Positions 1 through 8,458 of a stretch of DNA of 64,000 nt are shown here, piece after piece. The notes beneath the pieces were generated by a model. It was not told where the DNA came from. It saw only the letters and a list, made by a program, of their open reading frames with translations, and made no database searches. Numbering within the stretch: the first letter of the stretch is position 1; each line of letters starts with the position of its first letter. Source of the DNA: Acinetobacter colistiniresistens (GTDB taxonomy: Bacteria; Pseudomonadota; Gammaproteobacteria; Pseudomonadales; Moraxellaceae); the NCBI RefSeq assembly GCF_000413935.1, contig NZ_KE340379.1, forward strand, positions 264,158 through 328,157, given 5' to 3'. The position numbers were made by a program, and so were the translations under genes.

Positions 1-2886
1 GTGAACTTCGATAAAGTGACTGTAGGCAGTGTCGTAGTTGATAAAGCGACCAATACAATTAACGGTTTAAGCAACAAGACCTGGAACGGTACAGCAGTCT
101 CAGGCCAAGCAGCGACTGAAGATCAATTGGCAGCAGTTGATGGCAAGTTAGGTAATTTGGACGATGCCGCAGTTAAATACGACAACCCATTGACCAAAGA
201 CAAAGTGACTTTAGGTGGAGCAGGTTCAACCACACCAGTGACTTTGACCAATGTTAAAGCGGGTGCGGTCAATGCCACATCAACCGATGCGATCAATGGT
301 AGCCAGTTACACGGTGTTGCGGATAGCGTGAAGAATGCAATTGGTGGTTCAACCACGATTGATGCAACTACAGGTGCGATCACGACCAGTAACATTGGTG
401 GCACAGGTTCGAACACCATTGATGGTGCAATCACCAGCGTTAAAGATGCTGCAACCAAAGCAAAAACGACCGTTACAGCGGGTGATAACGTTGTTGTGAC
501 ACCAACCACCAATACGGATGGCTCAAGCAACTATCAAGTTTCTACAGCAAAAGAAGTGAACTTCGATAAAGTGACTGTAGGCAGTGTCGTAGTTGATAAA
601 GCGACCAATACAATTAACGGTTTAAGCAATAAAGACATTACAGCCAGTGATTTTGCAACCAAAGGCAGAGCTGCAACTGAAGAGCAATTGAAAGTTGCTA
701 TTAGTAACAATATCACTGAAGTTGTTGATGGTAATGGCAACAAAGTCAATATTATTGACCAAATTGTAAATACCAAGCCAGACAACAAAAACCAAGACTC
801 CTTGTTCTTAACCTACGATAAGCAAGGTCAAGAAACTACTGATCGCCTGACGATTGGGCAAACGGTTCAGAAGATGAATACAGATGGTATTAAGTTCTTC
901 CATACCAATGCGGATACCTCAAAAGGCGATTTAGGGGCAACCAATGATTCAAGTGCAGCTGGTATCAATTCTACAGCGATTGGTGTAAATGCAATTGTCT
1001 CAACGGGTGCAGACAGCGCATTGGCTTTAGGTCATAACAGTAAAGCTGGAGGCAAAGAGTCGATTGCAATTGGAAAAGGCGCCGAAGCAACAGGCTTGCA
1101 ATCTATCAGTATTGGTACTGGTAACAAAGTGAAAGGTGATCACTCAGGTGCAATTGGTGACCCAACGATTGTGGATGGTGCAAACAGTTATTCTGTAGGT
1201 AATAACAATCAGGTACTGACAGATGATACTTTTGTACTTGGTAACAATGTGACCAAAACAGTGGCGGGTTCAGTTGTCTTGGGTAATGGTTCTGCTGCAA
1301 CAACTGGTGCAGGCGTTTCAGGTTATGCATTATCGGCTGTGACTGGTACAGACAAAGCAGCAATTGATAAGACGACATCAACGACAGGTGCGGTTGCGGT
1401 TGGTGATGCTGCAAATGGAATTTATCGTCAGATCACAGGTGTTGCGGCAGGTAGTGCAGATGCAGATGCAGATGCCGTGAACGTTGCACAATTGAAAGCG
1501 GTAGGCAATCAAGTTGTAACTACACAGAATACCCTTGTGAATAGCTTGGGTGGCAATGCTACGGTGAATGCCGATGGTACCATTACTGGACCGACTTATA
1601 ATGTTGCTCAAGGGAAACAAACCAATGTTGGTGATGCATTAACGGCACTCGACAAAGCCATTAGCACGGTAGGGACAACTTCTAAAACGACGGTGACCAA
1701 TGGTCAGAATATTGTTGTGAATAAGAGCAAGAATGCAGATGGTTCAGATAACTATGAGGTTGCTACAGCAAAAGACTTAACCGTTGATTCTGTGACAGCA
1801 GGTAATACGGTTCTGAATAATGCCGGCATTAACATCGGTAACAATGCGGTTGTGTTGAACAATACTGGCTTAATCATCGCAGGTGGCCCAAGTGTCACGA
1901 CCCAAGGGATCAATGCTGGGAATAAACAGATCAGCAATGTTGCAGCGGGTATCAATGCAACAGATGCTGTGAACAAGGGACAATTGGATAGTGCAATTAG
2001 CAATGTGAATAACAATGTGAATGAGCTTGCCAATAATGCAGTGAAATATGACGATGCATCAAAAGACAAGATCACACTGGGTGGGACTAATGGAACAACA
2101 ATTACCAATGTGAAAGATGGTAATATTGCTCAAGGTTCTAAAGATGCGGTGAATGGCGGGCAATTGTGGAATGTTCAGCAACAAGTAAACCAAAACACAA
2201 ATGATATTGAGAATATCCAGACCAATATCAATAACATTAACAATGGTAAGTCAGGTCTAGTGCAACAACAAACACCAAATGGTGATATTACCGTTGGTAA
2301 AGATACCGGAGGCACTAAAGTTAATGTTGCTGGCACACAAGGTGACCGCGTTGTCACTGGGGTGAAAGATGGTGCGATTAATGCGACATCGAAAGATGCA
2401 ATCAATGGCTCTCAATTGAATGCTACAAATCAAAAAGTTGTTGAGTTCTTAGGTGGTGGTGCTGGTTACGACAACATTACCAATAGCTTTACCAATCCAA
2501 CCTATAACGTAGGCGGTAAGGATTATAACAATGTGGGTGGAGCCGTTGATGCATTGAATAAAGCAGATCAAGCATTGAATAGCAAAATTGACAATGTAAG
2601 TAATCGTCTCGAACAAGCTTTCTACTCGACTAATCAACGTATTAATGATGTAGAGAAAAAAGCCAATGCAGGTATTGCTGCGGCAATGGCACTGGAAGCA
2701 GCGCCATATGTAGCGGGTAAATATACTTACTCAGCAGGCGCTTCTTATCATGGTGGTGAAAATGCAGTCGGCGTCACCTTACGTAAAACTGCCGATAATG
2801 GTCGTTGGTCAATCACAGGGGGTGTAGCTGCTGCATCTCAAGGTGATCCAAGTGTACGTATCGGTATCAGTGGCGTAATTGACTAA
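1..2886 (+). CDS. Trimeric autotransporter adhesin (Ata/YadA-like), 5' part outside the window
   Basis: This is the C-terminal 961 residues of a trimeric surface adhesin of the YadA/Ata family (type Vc secretion). The first codon is GTG, but the same words recur at 556, so this is internal sequence and the gene starts upstream. Residues about 310-425 hold YadA-head type repeats (phrases such as NSTAIGVNA, ESIAIGKGA, QSISIGTGN). They are flanked by repeated stalk and neck modules containing DAVNxxQL or DAINGSQL. The last ~110 residues form a coiled coil (SNRLEQAFYSTNQRINDVE) and a YadA anchor (ANAGIAAAMALEAAPYVAGK), ending in a beta-strand. In the family the anchor makes a 12-strand trimeric barrel and the passenger binds host matrix or surfaces. 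The next gene encodes a likely periplasmic partner. The family is secure; the ligand is unknown. Confidence 0.93.
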   Translation: MNFDKVTVGSVVVDKATNTINGLSNKTWNGTAVSGQAATEDQLAAVDGKLGNLDDAAVKYDNPLTKDKVTLGGAGSTTPVTLTNVKAGAVNATSTDAINGSQLHGVADSVKNAIGGSTTIDATTGAITTSNIGGTGSNTIDGAITSVKDAATKAKTTVTAGDNVVVTPTTNTDGSSNYQVSTAKEVNFDKVTVGSVVVDKATNTINGLSNKDITASDFATKGRAATEEQLKVAISNNITEVVDGNGNKVNIIDQIVNTKPDNKNQDSLFLTYDKQGQETTDRLTIGQTVQKMNTDGIKFFHTNADTSKGDLGATNDSSAAGINSTAIGVNAIVSTGADSALALGHNSKAGGKESIAIGKGAEATGLQSISIGTGNKVKGDHSGAIGDPTIVDGANSYSVGNNNQVLTDDTFVLGNNVTKTVAGSVVLGNGSAATTGAGVSGYALSAVTGTDKAAIDKTTSTTGAVAVGDAANGIYRQITGVAAGSADADADAVNVAQLKAVGNQVVTTQNTLVNSLGGNATVNADGTITGPTYNVAQGKQTNVGDALTALDKAISTVGTTSKTTVTNGQNIVVNKSKNADGSDNYEVATAKDLTVDSVTAGNTVLNNAGINIGNNAVVLNNTGLIIAGGPSVTTQGINAGNKQISNVAAGINATDAVNKGQLDSAISNVNNNVNELANNAVKYDDASKDKITLGGTNGTTITNVKDGNIAQGSKDAVNGGQLWNVQQQVNQNTNDIENIQTNINNINNGKSGLVQQQTPNGDITVGKDTGGTKVNVAGTQGDRVVTGVKDGAINATSKDAINGSQLNATNQKVVEFLGGGAGYDNITNSFTNPTYNVGGKDYNNVGGAVDALNKADQALNSKIDNVSNRLEQAFYSTNQRINDVEKKANAGIAAAMALEAAPYVAGKYTYSAGASYHGGENAVGVTLRKTADNGRWSITGGVAAASQGDPSVRIGISGVID
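556..629 (+). repeat. Exact 74-bp duplicate of positions 1-74 within the adhesin gene
   Basis: Positions 1-74 and 556-629 are identical, encoding the stalk phrase VNFDKVTVGSVVVDK and what follows. They diverge at a synonymous C/T and then in the residues after LSNK. This marks a duplicated stalk module about 555 bp apart and a potential recombination site for changing stalk length. The true repeat may extend left of the window. Confidence 0.9.
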
Positions 2887-2900
2887 GGGTTCATTATTCA

Positions 2901-2920
2901 GGAGAGCCTTTAGGCTCTCC
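2901..2920 (+). terminator. Hairpin between the adhesin and tpgA-like genes
   Basis: A nine-base-pair inverted repeat (GGAGAGCCT / AGGCTCTCC) lies 15 bp after the adhesin stop codon. No U-tract follows, so it is more likely a partial terminator or an mRNA 3'-end stabiliser that lowers expression of the downstream gene than a full terminator. Confidence 0.5.
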
Positions 2921-2951
2921 TCATCTCCAATAGATAAAGAGAGTTAAAAAT

Positions 2952-3746
2952 ATGAAAAAGATGATGATAAAAACATTGCTTGTTGGGCTCGTTTCAAGTT
3001 TGCCGATGATGGTATTTGCAGCAAGTGACAAAGCGATGGTTCAACAAGAAGAAATTAAGTTTCCAACGGTTGAAAAAAGCTACCTGAAGCAAGTAAATCG
3101 TTATGAATATGATAATGTTGCCCGTTTGGGAACTGGTTTAACCAAAGATCAAATTCGACATATTTTGGGCAATCCACAATTTAGCGAAGGCATATTTTTT
3201 GTCAAAACCTGGAATTATGTACTAGATATTCGTCAACCAAATAGCCAAGACTATTTGCGTTGTCAGTTGCGTATAGATTTTGATAAAAAATCATTGTCAG
3301 AACGTTTGTCGTGGAAAGGCGAAGCGTGTGAAGGTTTAATGGCTTGGGGGGCTAATAATCAAGTTCCTGCAGACACTAATTTAAATAGCTTACGCTCATC
3401 CAGCGTATTTTTTGCATTCGATCGATCAAATGCAAATGCAATTGAACAGGGTTCAGCATCAGTTGCAGCAATTGCTCAACGTATTAAACAAGCACCATCG
3501 AATAGTCCTGTGATTGTTGCTGGCTTTGCCGACCCTTTAGGTAAATTTGCATATAACCATCAATTATCGGCACAACGAGCCAATACTGTGGCTAAGCTAT
3601 TGGTGAATGAAGGGATTGATGCAAATCGTATTCAAATTCAAGCCAATAGCCAAACTGATTTATATCAGCAATGTGCTGGTCATAAGGCAAATCGACAACT
3701 TGTTGGATGCTTGGCCCCAAATCGACGTGTTAACGTGAGTTGGTAA
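2952..3746 (+). CDS. tpgA: TpgA-like periplasmic protein: BamE/SmpA-like domain plus OmpA-like peptidoglycan-binding domain
   Basis: A 264-residue protein with an N-terminal signal peptide (cleavage near VFA-AS). It has a BamE/SmpA-like segment at about 45-115 ([16 protein letters not shown]) and an OmpA C-terminal domain at about 150-264 ([10 protein letters not shown], then [16 protein letters not shown] and [11 protein letters not shown]). In Acinetobacter sp. Tol 5 a protein of this architecture, TpgA, is encoded next to the trimeric adhesin AtaA and links its anchor to peptidoglycan, helping surface display. Here the gene sits 65 bp after the adhesin stop, on the same strand, with a weak hairpin between, so the two probably form an operon. 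The symbol rests on domain order and context. Confidence 0.82.
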   Translation: MKKMMIKTLLVGLVSSLPMMVFAASDKAMVQQEEIKFPTVEKSYLKQVNRYEYDNVARLGTGLTKDQIRHILGNPQFSEGIFFVKTWNYVLDIRQPNSQDYLRCQLRIDFDKKSLSERLSWKGEACEGLMAWGANNQVPADTNLNSLRSSSVFFAFDRSNANAIEQGSASVAAIAQRIKQAPSNSPVIVAGFADPLGKFAYNHQLSAQRANTVAKLLVNEGIDANRIQIQANSQTDLYQQCAGHKANRQLVGCLAPNRRVNVSW

Positions 3747-3760
3747 TCCATATTCATTCT

Positions 3761-3790
3761 AAATGGCTCCTTTAAAGGAGCCATTTTTAT
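3761..3790 (+). terminator. Rho-independent terminator after tpgA-like gene
   Basis: Inverted repeat AAATGGCTCC / GGAGCCATTT with a short TTTAAA loop, followed by TTTAT, 15 bp after the stop codon. It closes the adhesin operon. Confidence 0.85.
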
Positions 3791-4196
3791 ACATAGACAT
3801 ACATGATTAAAATCTATTATTTTTCAATTGCATATGATTTTTTTTACAACTGGTCAAGACTTCTAATTTGGGAGGAAGCAAGAGCTGGGATATAAAAATC
3901 TCTAACTAGCTAATATTATTGATTTTATTTATAGAAATTACTTTTTTAGAATATTTCTCGGAAACGGTCATTTATGTGATCTGTCTGACAAAAAATACAG
4001 AATCGTTTAAAAAACAGGCTAAAATGCAAGGTATGATCTAACATCTTCAGATGTCGGTTTCATGTATTAAATAATTAAAATGAGTATTTTTTGCTTATGA
4101 ATAGTAGGTATTAAAGATTGCTATTCAATATGATATGAACGTATCGAACTAATCAAAATACTCAGCATTCGCAGACTTTTCATACAGGGTAAAACG
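3791..4196. other. Intergenic region, no gene recognised
   Basis: About 400 bp of AT-rich DNA with no convincing open frame. A weak promoter-like CTGACA at 3985-3990 and a small inverted repeat (ACATC/GATGT) near 4041-4054 are visible. The region probably carries the promoter and leader of the 66-residue gene downstream; no RNA family was recognised. Confidence 0.5.
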
Positions 4197-4397
4197 ATGT
4201 TGGAATCAAAGAAATTGATTGTGCTTGATCAGATGCTAGTCTTAACCAAAGAAGGTAAACATGATTTGGTTTATGAAAATGATACTTTGCTTAAAGTAAA
4301 AATGATTTCGAATCAGCATATCGTGGTGGAAGATGATCACCAAACTAGTTTTCTATTAAAGCGACAAGATGAAAACGTGATTTGGTCATTTATTTAG
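4197..4397 (+). CDS. Small conserved-looking hypothetical protein (66 aa)
   Basis: A 66-residue protein with no signal peptide or membrane segment. It alternates short hydrophobic and charged stretches (KKLIVLDQMLVLTKEGKHDL, then HIVVEDDHQTSFLLK and VIWSFI), suggesting a compact beta-rich fold. An AGGG lies a few bases before the ATG, and a terminator follows at 4475. It stands alone between terminators. I do not recognise the family, and no function is proposed. Confidence 0.6.
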   Translation: MLESKKLIVLDQMLVLTKEGKHDLVYENDTLLKVKMISNQHIVVEDDHQTSFLLKRQDENVIWSFI

Positions 4398-4474
4398 GCA
4401 AAGAATAACCTGCACTTATAATGATGGTTAATTTAAAAAATATAAACTTTTCAAATATCTATGCTTATATGTGA

Positions 4475-4502
4475 TTGCATCCTAAGGATGCATTCTTTTT
4501 TA
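4475..4502 (+). terminator. Terminator after the 66-aa gene
   Basis: Inverted repeat TGCATCCT / AGGATGCA followed by TTCTTTTTTAT. It isolates the small gene from the adeT-like gene. Confidence 0.8.
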
Positions 4503-4635
4503 TAAAATGAGTCATGTTTCTAACTTTGACCTAATTGACACCATCCAAATAAAATCAGTCAATTCTATTTTTATGCGTTGTTCTTACATTGGATAAAGAC
4601 TATTGGGAAATAGCTCGCTAAGGATGGACCAAACA

Positions 4636-5874
4636 ATGCAAAATAATAAATTCACACCGATTTTAAGACCAATTCTGCTGTCAGCTGTCATGGCTTTATC
4701 ATTAGGCGTTATGAATACCAGTTATGCGGCATCTGAGGGAAAGTTGGATTTGAGCCTTTCTCCTCATTCACAAAACAAAGTTAAGCAATTATTAAATGAT
4801 CCTAAAACTTGGCAGCAGATTCCCAAACAAGTCACGCTCTGTGTATTTTCTCCGAATGGTGAACATAGCGAAGCGTTTGAGCAAGCGACCAGTTATATTA
4901 CCGAAATTCCAAGTATCGTCCGTGTCGCCAAACAATTTGGTGTCAATATGAACGTGACGCGTCCTTCGCATTTACAATTTAAATTAGATTTTGATTATCC
5001 CAAACTAAAAAAACAGGCATCGACCGTGGTTAACCTCAAAGTGTATACCAATGAGGCGGTGTTGACTGAGGATTTCCGTAGTAAGCGCTGTGATGGTGCA
5101 GGGATTAGCAACTTACGTGCAAAACAGTTTAATAAATTTGTCGGCAGTGTAGATGCCATTGGTGCCGTGCAGACTTATAAACAATTGAGTTCTGTGATTC
5201 AGGTTTTGGCCAACCCCAAATTTGATGACAAGATGATAAATAAAGATTATGAAGTGGTTGGAATCGTTCCTTTAGGGGCAGCTTATATTATGGTCACTGA
5301 CCGTAATATCAATACTTTGGCCAAGGCTGCAGGCAAGAAGGTGGCAGTGTTCCAGTTTGATGAAACCCAAAAGAAATTAGTACAGAATGTGGGAGCACAA
5401 CCCGTCTCGGTGGATTTGGTGAGTGTGGGGGGGAAATTTAATAATAAAGAGGTCGATATCATGGCGGGTCCAGCCATTTTGTTTGAACCACTTGAATTAC
5501 AAAAAGGCATGACCGATAAATCAGGGAAAGCAGTTGGAGGGATTATCAAGTTTCCTGTAATACAGGTGACAGGGACATTGATTATGCAGCGCAATAAGTT
5601 TCCAGCAGGCATGGGGTCCATTGCACGAGAAGTGATTTCAAAACAGTTGAATCCAGCTTTTGAGTTTGTTGACAAGATTGAAGCAAAGATTCCAGATAAA
5701 TTCTGGATGAACTTAAATGAAAGTGACAAACCGGGTTATGTTCGTTTGATGCGTGAAGCACGGATTCAAATGACTAAAGAAGGCTTCTATGATAAAGATA
5801 TGATGCGGTTGTTGAAACAGGTTCGTTGTTCTCAAGACCCAAGCAATTATGAATGTGCTTTAAAGGATGAATGA
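4636..5874 (+). CDS. AdeT1/AdeT2-like putative solute-binding protein
   Basis: A periplasmic protein of 412 residues from this start. The ATG at 4636 is preferred over the ATG at 4624 and a TTG at 4603 because AAGGA lies about 11 bases before it and the protein then opens with a normal signal peptide (PILLSAVMALSLGVM, cleavage near SYA-AS). It resembles the Acinetobacter AdeT1/AdeT2 family. Those proteins were first named for a proposed role in RND-type drug efflux, but their fold is that of a TRAP-like solute-binding protein. No transporter membrane genes lie beside it. The substrate is unknown and a role in drug resistance should not be assumed. The C-terminal cysteines (VRCSQDPSNYEC) could form a disulfide. 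Confidence 0.75.
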   Translation: MQNNKFTPILRPILLSAVMALSLGVMNTSYAASEGKLDLSLSPHSQNKVKQLLNDPKTWQQIPKQVTLCVFSPNGEHSEAFEQATSYITEIPSIVRVAKQFGVNMNVTRPSHLQFKLDFDYPKLKKQASTVVNLKVYTNEAVLTEDFRSKRCDGAGISNLRAKQFNKFVGSVDAIGAVQTYKQLSSVIQVLANPKFDDKMINKDYEVVGIVPLGAAYIMVTDRNINTLAKAAGKKVAVFQFDETQKKLVQNVGAQPVSVDLVSVGGKFNNKEVDIMAGPAILFEPLELQKGMTDKSGKAVGGIIKFPVIQVTGTLIMQRNKFPAGMGSIAREVISKQLNPAFEFVDKIEAKIPDKFWMNLNESDKPGYVRLMREARIQMTKEGFYDKDMMRLLKQVRCSQDPSNYECALKDE

Positions 5875-6047
5875 GTTTTAGGCACTATTGCAGCATAGAA
5901 AAGAAAATCATGGAAATACTAGGATTAAGTTAAAAGCTTGGTATTTCCAACTTTGATCAATCTGGTGATACATCATATCCAAAGAACTGATCATTTGACT
6001 CATAAAAATGGTTTATTTTATAGAAATGAAGAGCTATAGGATCAATC

Positions 6048-6488
6048 ATGAATATAATTTTTCAACTTAAAAATAAATTAATACAATAAGGTATTAAGCT
6101 AAATAAACCAGCAACTTGGCAACAGATTTTAGCTTTTGAATATAAGTATCAAGTGAAGTTGTCAGCAATTTTAAGCACCTACTTTTTAGAGCTCAATGGG
6201 ATCGTCGACCGAGAAATGGATGATCACTATTTTACATTTTTGTCGCTGGCAGAATTCCAATCAGTAGAAAGTACTTCAAACTATTATGATAGAGACGAGT
6301 TTTTATATCCGAACTGTTTTGTATTTTCGGATTATCTAGTGTGGTGTTGGGGGTATGCGGTACAACTTGATCAGATTGGTTCAGATGGTGCTGTATATCA
6401 GGTGACTGGGGTGAAAAAAATAAAAATTGCAAATTCATTTACAGCATTTTTGCAGCAATATTTAATGGATAGTGATGAATTATTATAA
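6048..6488 (+). pseudogene. SMI1/KNR4-like (immunity-type) gene with a premature stop
   Basis: Read from the ATG at 6048 this frame encodes MNIIFQLKNKLIQ, then TAA at 6087-6089. It continues in the same frame with GIKLNKPATWQQILAFEYKY into an unbroken 111-residue tail ending at 6488. The tail has SMI1/KNR4 features (fold start EYKYQVKLSAILSTYFLELNG, then FLYPNCFVFSDYL and a final SFTAFLQQYL). That family includes many immunity proteins against contact-dependent or polymorphic toxins. The in-frame coding on both sides of one stop codon points to a recent nonsense mutation at codon 14. Reinitiation at the GTG at 6153 would lose the first helix. No toxin gene is adjacent. Confidence 0.7.
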
Positions 6489-6578
6489 AAATATTGAGAA
6501 AACTTAATGGAGCCATTTAAAAGTCTAAATGAAGCTAAATTATTATTTTTAATTATATGTAAAAAAGTACTCCAGAGA

Positions 6579-6616
6579 TGCCGCTGCATGGTCGTTACCC
6601 TGAACCCGATGAGTTC
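6579..6616. repeat. attL core (38 bp), identical to attR
   Basis: Starts TGCCGCTGCATGG and ends ATGAGTTC. It is identical to 16849-16886. To its left, CTCCAGAG also matches the right end, with a single A/G difference between. The chromosomal sequence left of the core is the displaced 3' tip of a 6S RNA gene; the sequence to its right (TCGGGGAAAG) is phage arm. The fragment has no 6S promoter or body. Confidence 0.92.
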
Positions 6617-6762
6617 TCGGGGAAAGTATTATTTTAAGCTATATGAAACGATATTAAGCCACATATAAGCACACAAAAATGTAAATTAAGTTTTTGTATT
6701 TGAATGATAATATCTGAAACAATATTAAAACACCTAGCATAATACGACAATATACTTTATTT

Positions 6763-6830
6763 GCCTACTATCTGCCTATTTCTCTATTTTTGCCTATTTT
6801 TATAGGTTTTTAGCCTATTGTTTGCCTACT
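6763..6830 (+). repeat. Five GCCTAYT direct repeats, probable integrase/excisionase arm-binding sites
   Basis: GCCTACT at 6763 and 6824 and GCCTATT at 6774, 6792 and 6813, all in one orientation. They lie in a gene-free AT-rich stretch about 150 bp inside attL. Two more copies lie just inside attR. Clustered short repeats in both phage arms are what arm-type sites of lambda-like tyrosine integrases look like; binding is inferred. Confidence 0.6.
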
Positions 6831-6853
6831 AAATTTTTACAATAAAAAGGCGG

Positions 6854-7102
6854 TTAAACCGCCATTTGTGATGTTGATTGTACGCGCTTCCGCTCAATAT
6901 AAGCACGAACATCAGATTTTTTATAAACTATTTTTCTGTAATGCACTTTAGCAAATGGGATGCCACCGCCCACGCAACGCATTTTCTGTAACCATGATTT
7001 AGAAACGCCTAGTATTGCTTCTAGTGATTCTGGTGAAAATTCCTCATCGTCATCAGCGGCATTGAATTTATTAATCTCTGCTTGTTTATCAATAATTTTC
7101 AT
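6854..7102 (-). CDS. Small helix-turn-helix protein, possible excisionase
   Basis: An 82-residue protein with a MerR/AlpA-type helix-turn-helix at about 23-70 (SPESLEAILGVSKSWLQKM, later VYKKSDVRAYIERKR). This is the layout of excisionase-like or AlpA regulators that bind near att sites. It is the last gene of the leftward block, placed between that block and the arm-type repeats next to attL, where xis genes are often found. It follows the 84-aa gene directly, so the two are translationally coupled. It could instead be a transcriptional regulator. Confidence 0.65.
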   Translation of the reverse strand: MKIIDKQAEINKFNAADDDEEFSPESLEAILGVSKSWLQKMRCVGGGIPFAKVHYRKIVYKKSDVRAYIERKRVQSTSQMAV

Positions 7103-7357
7103 TCAGTTTACCTCGTTATTCTGCTTAGACTGGACTTTTTCAAGTACCGCCTCGGCTTTAATTCGACTTTCTAATTCATTTTTGCTTGCTGTATGCGACT
7201 CAAGGCGAATAAGCATAAGCTCGGCTTCAGGATGAATTAAACCTGCATGCTGCAACTTCTCCATCTGAATCAGTGCAGATTTCTTTGTCCCAGCTAGCGG
7301 ATGTGCACCGCCGTTATGAACAGCAGCCCACCAGATAAAAGAATTAATTAATGACAT
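7103..7357 (-). CDS. Prophage hypothetical protein (84 aa)
   Basis: A soluble protein of 84 residues, mostly helical. Its N-terminus (SLINSFIWWAAVHNGGAHPLAG) is followed by a charged helix (AELMLIRLESHTASKNELESR). It abuts both neighbours in the leftward early-type block, so it is co-transcribed with them. I recognise no family. Confidence 0.6.
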   Translation of the reverse strand: MSLINSFIWWAAVHNGGAHPLAGTKKSALIQMEKLQHAGLIHPEAELMLIRLESHTASKNELESRIKAEAVLEKVQSKQNNEVN

Positions 7358-7633
7358 TTATGACCCCTCCACATCCGCTTTTGCTTCTTCTAATAACTGC
7401 ACATCGCTACTATGCACCCCAGTGAACTTTGCTTGAATATTGCAGCACGGGCATTGATCAAAAGTAATTGTTAAACCACACCCACTACCAGCATCTGTCA
7501 CGGTGCCTTTTGAATGAGCTGGCATGTTTTGTGAATAACTATTAAAGTCTCGGATATTAGTTACTCGCTTACCCTTCCAATCACGAATCAATTTAGAGCC
7601 GTTAGGTGGGGTTAATTTCATACGTTTAGCCAT
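7358..7633 (-). CDS. Prophage hypothetical protein (91 aa) with a CPCC motif
   Basis: A basic 91-residue protein. Its middle (RVTNIRDFNSYSQNMPAHS) leads to a glycine-rich stretch and FDQCPCCNIQAKF, a cysteine cluster that might bind metal or be redox-active. Such small proteins are frequent in the early regions of Acinetobacter prophages. It abuts its neighbours in one leftward operon. Function unknown. Confidence 0.55.
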   Translation of the reverse strand: MAKRMKLTPPNGSKLIRDWKGKRVTNIRDFNSYSQNMPAHSKGTVTDAGSGCGLTITFDQCPCCNIQAKFTGVHSSDVQLLEEAKADVEGS

Positions 7634-8128
7634 TTAATTTCCACCCCTTGCTGCTTCTACCATTGTTACTTTGTATGGATGCTCATCGTTGTAATAGAAT
7701 GAGTAACTTTCTGGAAGTTTGAAGTTTTTAGGCATCCAGTAGGTGACATCAAAAGTTGCTTGCCAACCATAGCAGTTGCGCTCTTTAAATCCGCCTGCAT
7801 ACCCACTATCTTTCGTAGCTTGAATTACCTGACCATAACGGTGCACAAGCACTTCAACACCTTCAGCTGGTAAGAATTCCTTTGTTGAAATCCATTCTGG
7901 CACAACCACGCAGCCTTCAAGCTTTTTGGCTTCATCAGCTTTGGCTTTTAACCACATAGACCATCCAGAATTAAGCGAGTGATACGTTTCATTTGCAATT
8001 GGTGATTCGGAGTCGTCTGCATAGTTATCTTTCAAAACATACTGATTATCTTTAAATTCAAAAAAACCTAATTCATGTGGAACTAACCATACAGCCTCAA
8101 AAGCCTCTCGTTCTTTTCCAATATTCAC
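7634..8128 (-). CDS. DUF551-like prophage protein (164 aa)
   Basis: A 164-residue soluble protein. The N-terminal half (EAFEAVWLVPHELGF, then YHSLNSGWSMWLKAKADEAKK) resembles phage proteins that carry a short EAW-type motif before a DUF551 domain. The C-terminal half matches the DUF551 pattern of WIS...LP..G..VLV ... VTYWMP (here WISTKEFLPAEGVEVLVH and VTYWMPKNFKLPE). DUF551 has no defined biochemical role and is typical of prophage early regions. The stop codon abuts the next gene. Confidence 0.6.
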   Translation of the reverse strand: MNIGKEREAFEAVWLVPHELGFFEFKDNQYVLKDNYADDSESPIANETYHSLNSGWSMWLKAKADEAKKLEGCVVVPEWISTKEFLPAEGVEVLVHRYGQVIQATKDSGYAGGFKERNCYGWQATFDVTYWMPKNFKLPESYSFYYNDEHPYKVTMVEAARGGN

Positions 8129-8137
8129 GCTGCCACC

Positions 8138-8458
8138 TCACCAAGTTAAATAAGCGATAACGGCGGTGCCTTTATCTTTTTCAGCCGCAATTTTGTATTC
8201 CTGATAATACGATGTATCAAACGTCTCACCAGTATCATCACTAATCCATGTGCGATCGCGCTTTGCAATTTCGCTATCGAGTTCGATTTCCATTAAATTT
8301 GCAATAAATTGCTCCTTAGTTTCATCTTGGTGTTCTTCAGTCGAGCCGTAATTTTCAACAAAATAGGCATAAACCGCTTCTTTAGATTTAGCCGCATATA
8401 CAGCATCATCGCCATTCTGAAAAATCTTATAGTCATTAATTTCTAATTGAGTATTCAT
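8138..8458 (-). CDS. Prophage hypothetical protein (106 aa), first gene of the leftward block
   Basis: An acidic 106-residue protein (KSKEAVYAYFVENYGSTEEHQ, then WISDDTGETFDTSYYQEYK). A good ribosome binding site (AAGGTGA) precedes its ATG, so the gene itself is whole. Only about ten bases upstream the DNA turns into oppositely oriented tape-measure sequence, so its native upstream region and promoter have been deleted. How the leftward block is now transcribed is unclear. Family not recognised. Confidence 0.55.
   Translation of the reverse strand: MNTQLEINDYKIFQNGDDAVYAAKSKEAVYAYFVENYGSTEEHQDETKEQFIANLMEIELDSEIAKRDRTWISDDTGETFDTSYYQEYKIAAEKDKGTAVIAYLTW

Noticed and set aside
123..788. Minus-strand open frames under the adhesin gene
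   Set aside because: They mirror the repetitive codon use of the adhesin and have no start signals or protein-family features.
6541..6620. A fourth 6S RNA gene at the left prophage end
   Set aside because: Only the last ~48 bases of the RNA gene are present; there is no body and no promoter. It is the displaced 3' tip at attL.
6763..6830. CRISPR-like array
   Set aside because: The GCCTAYT repeats are only seven bases long with irregular spacing and no spacers; arm-type integrase sites explain them better. No CRISPR array or cas gene is present in the window.
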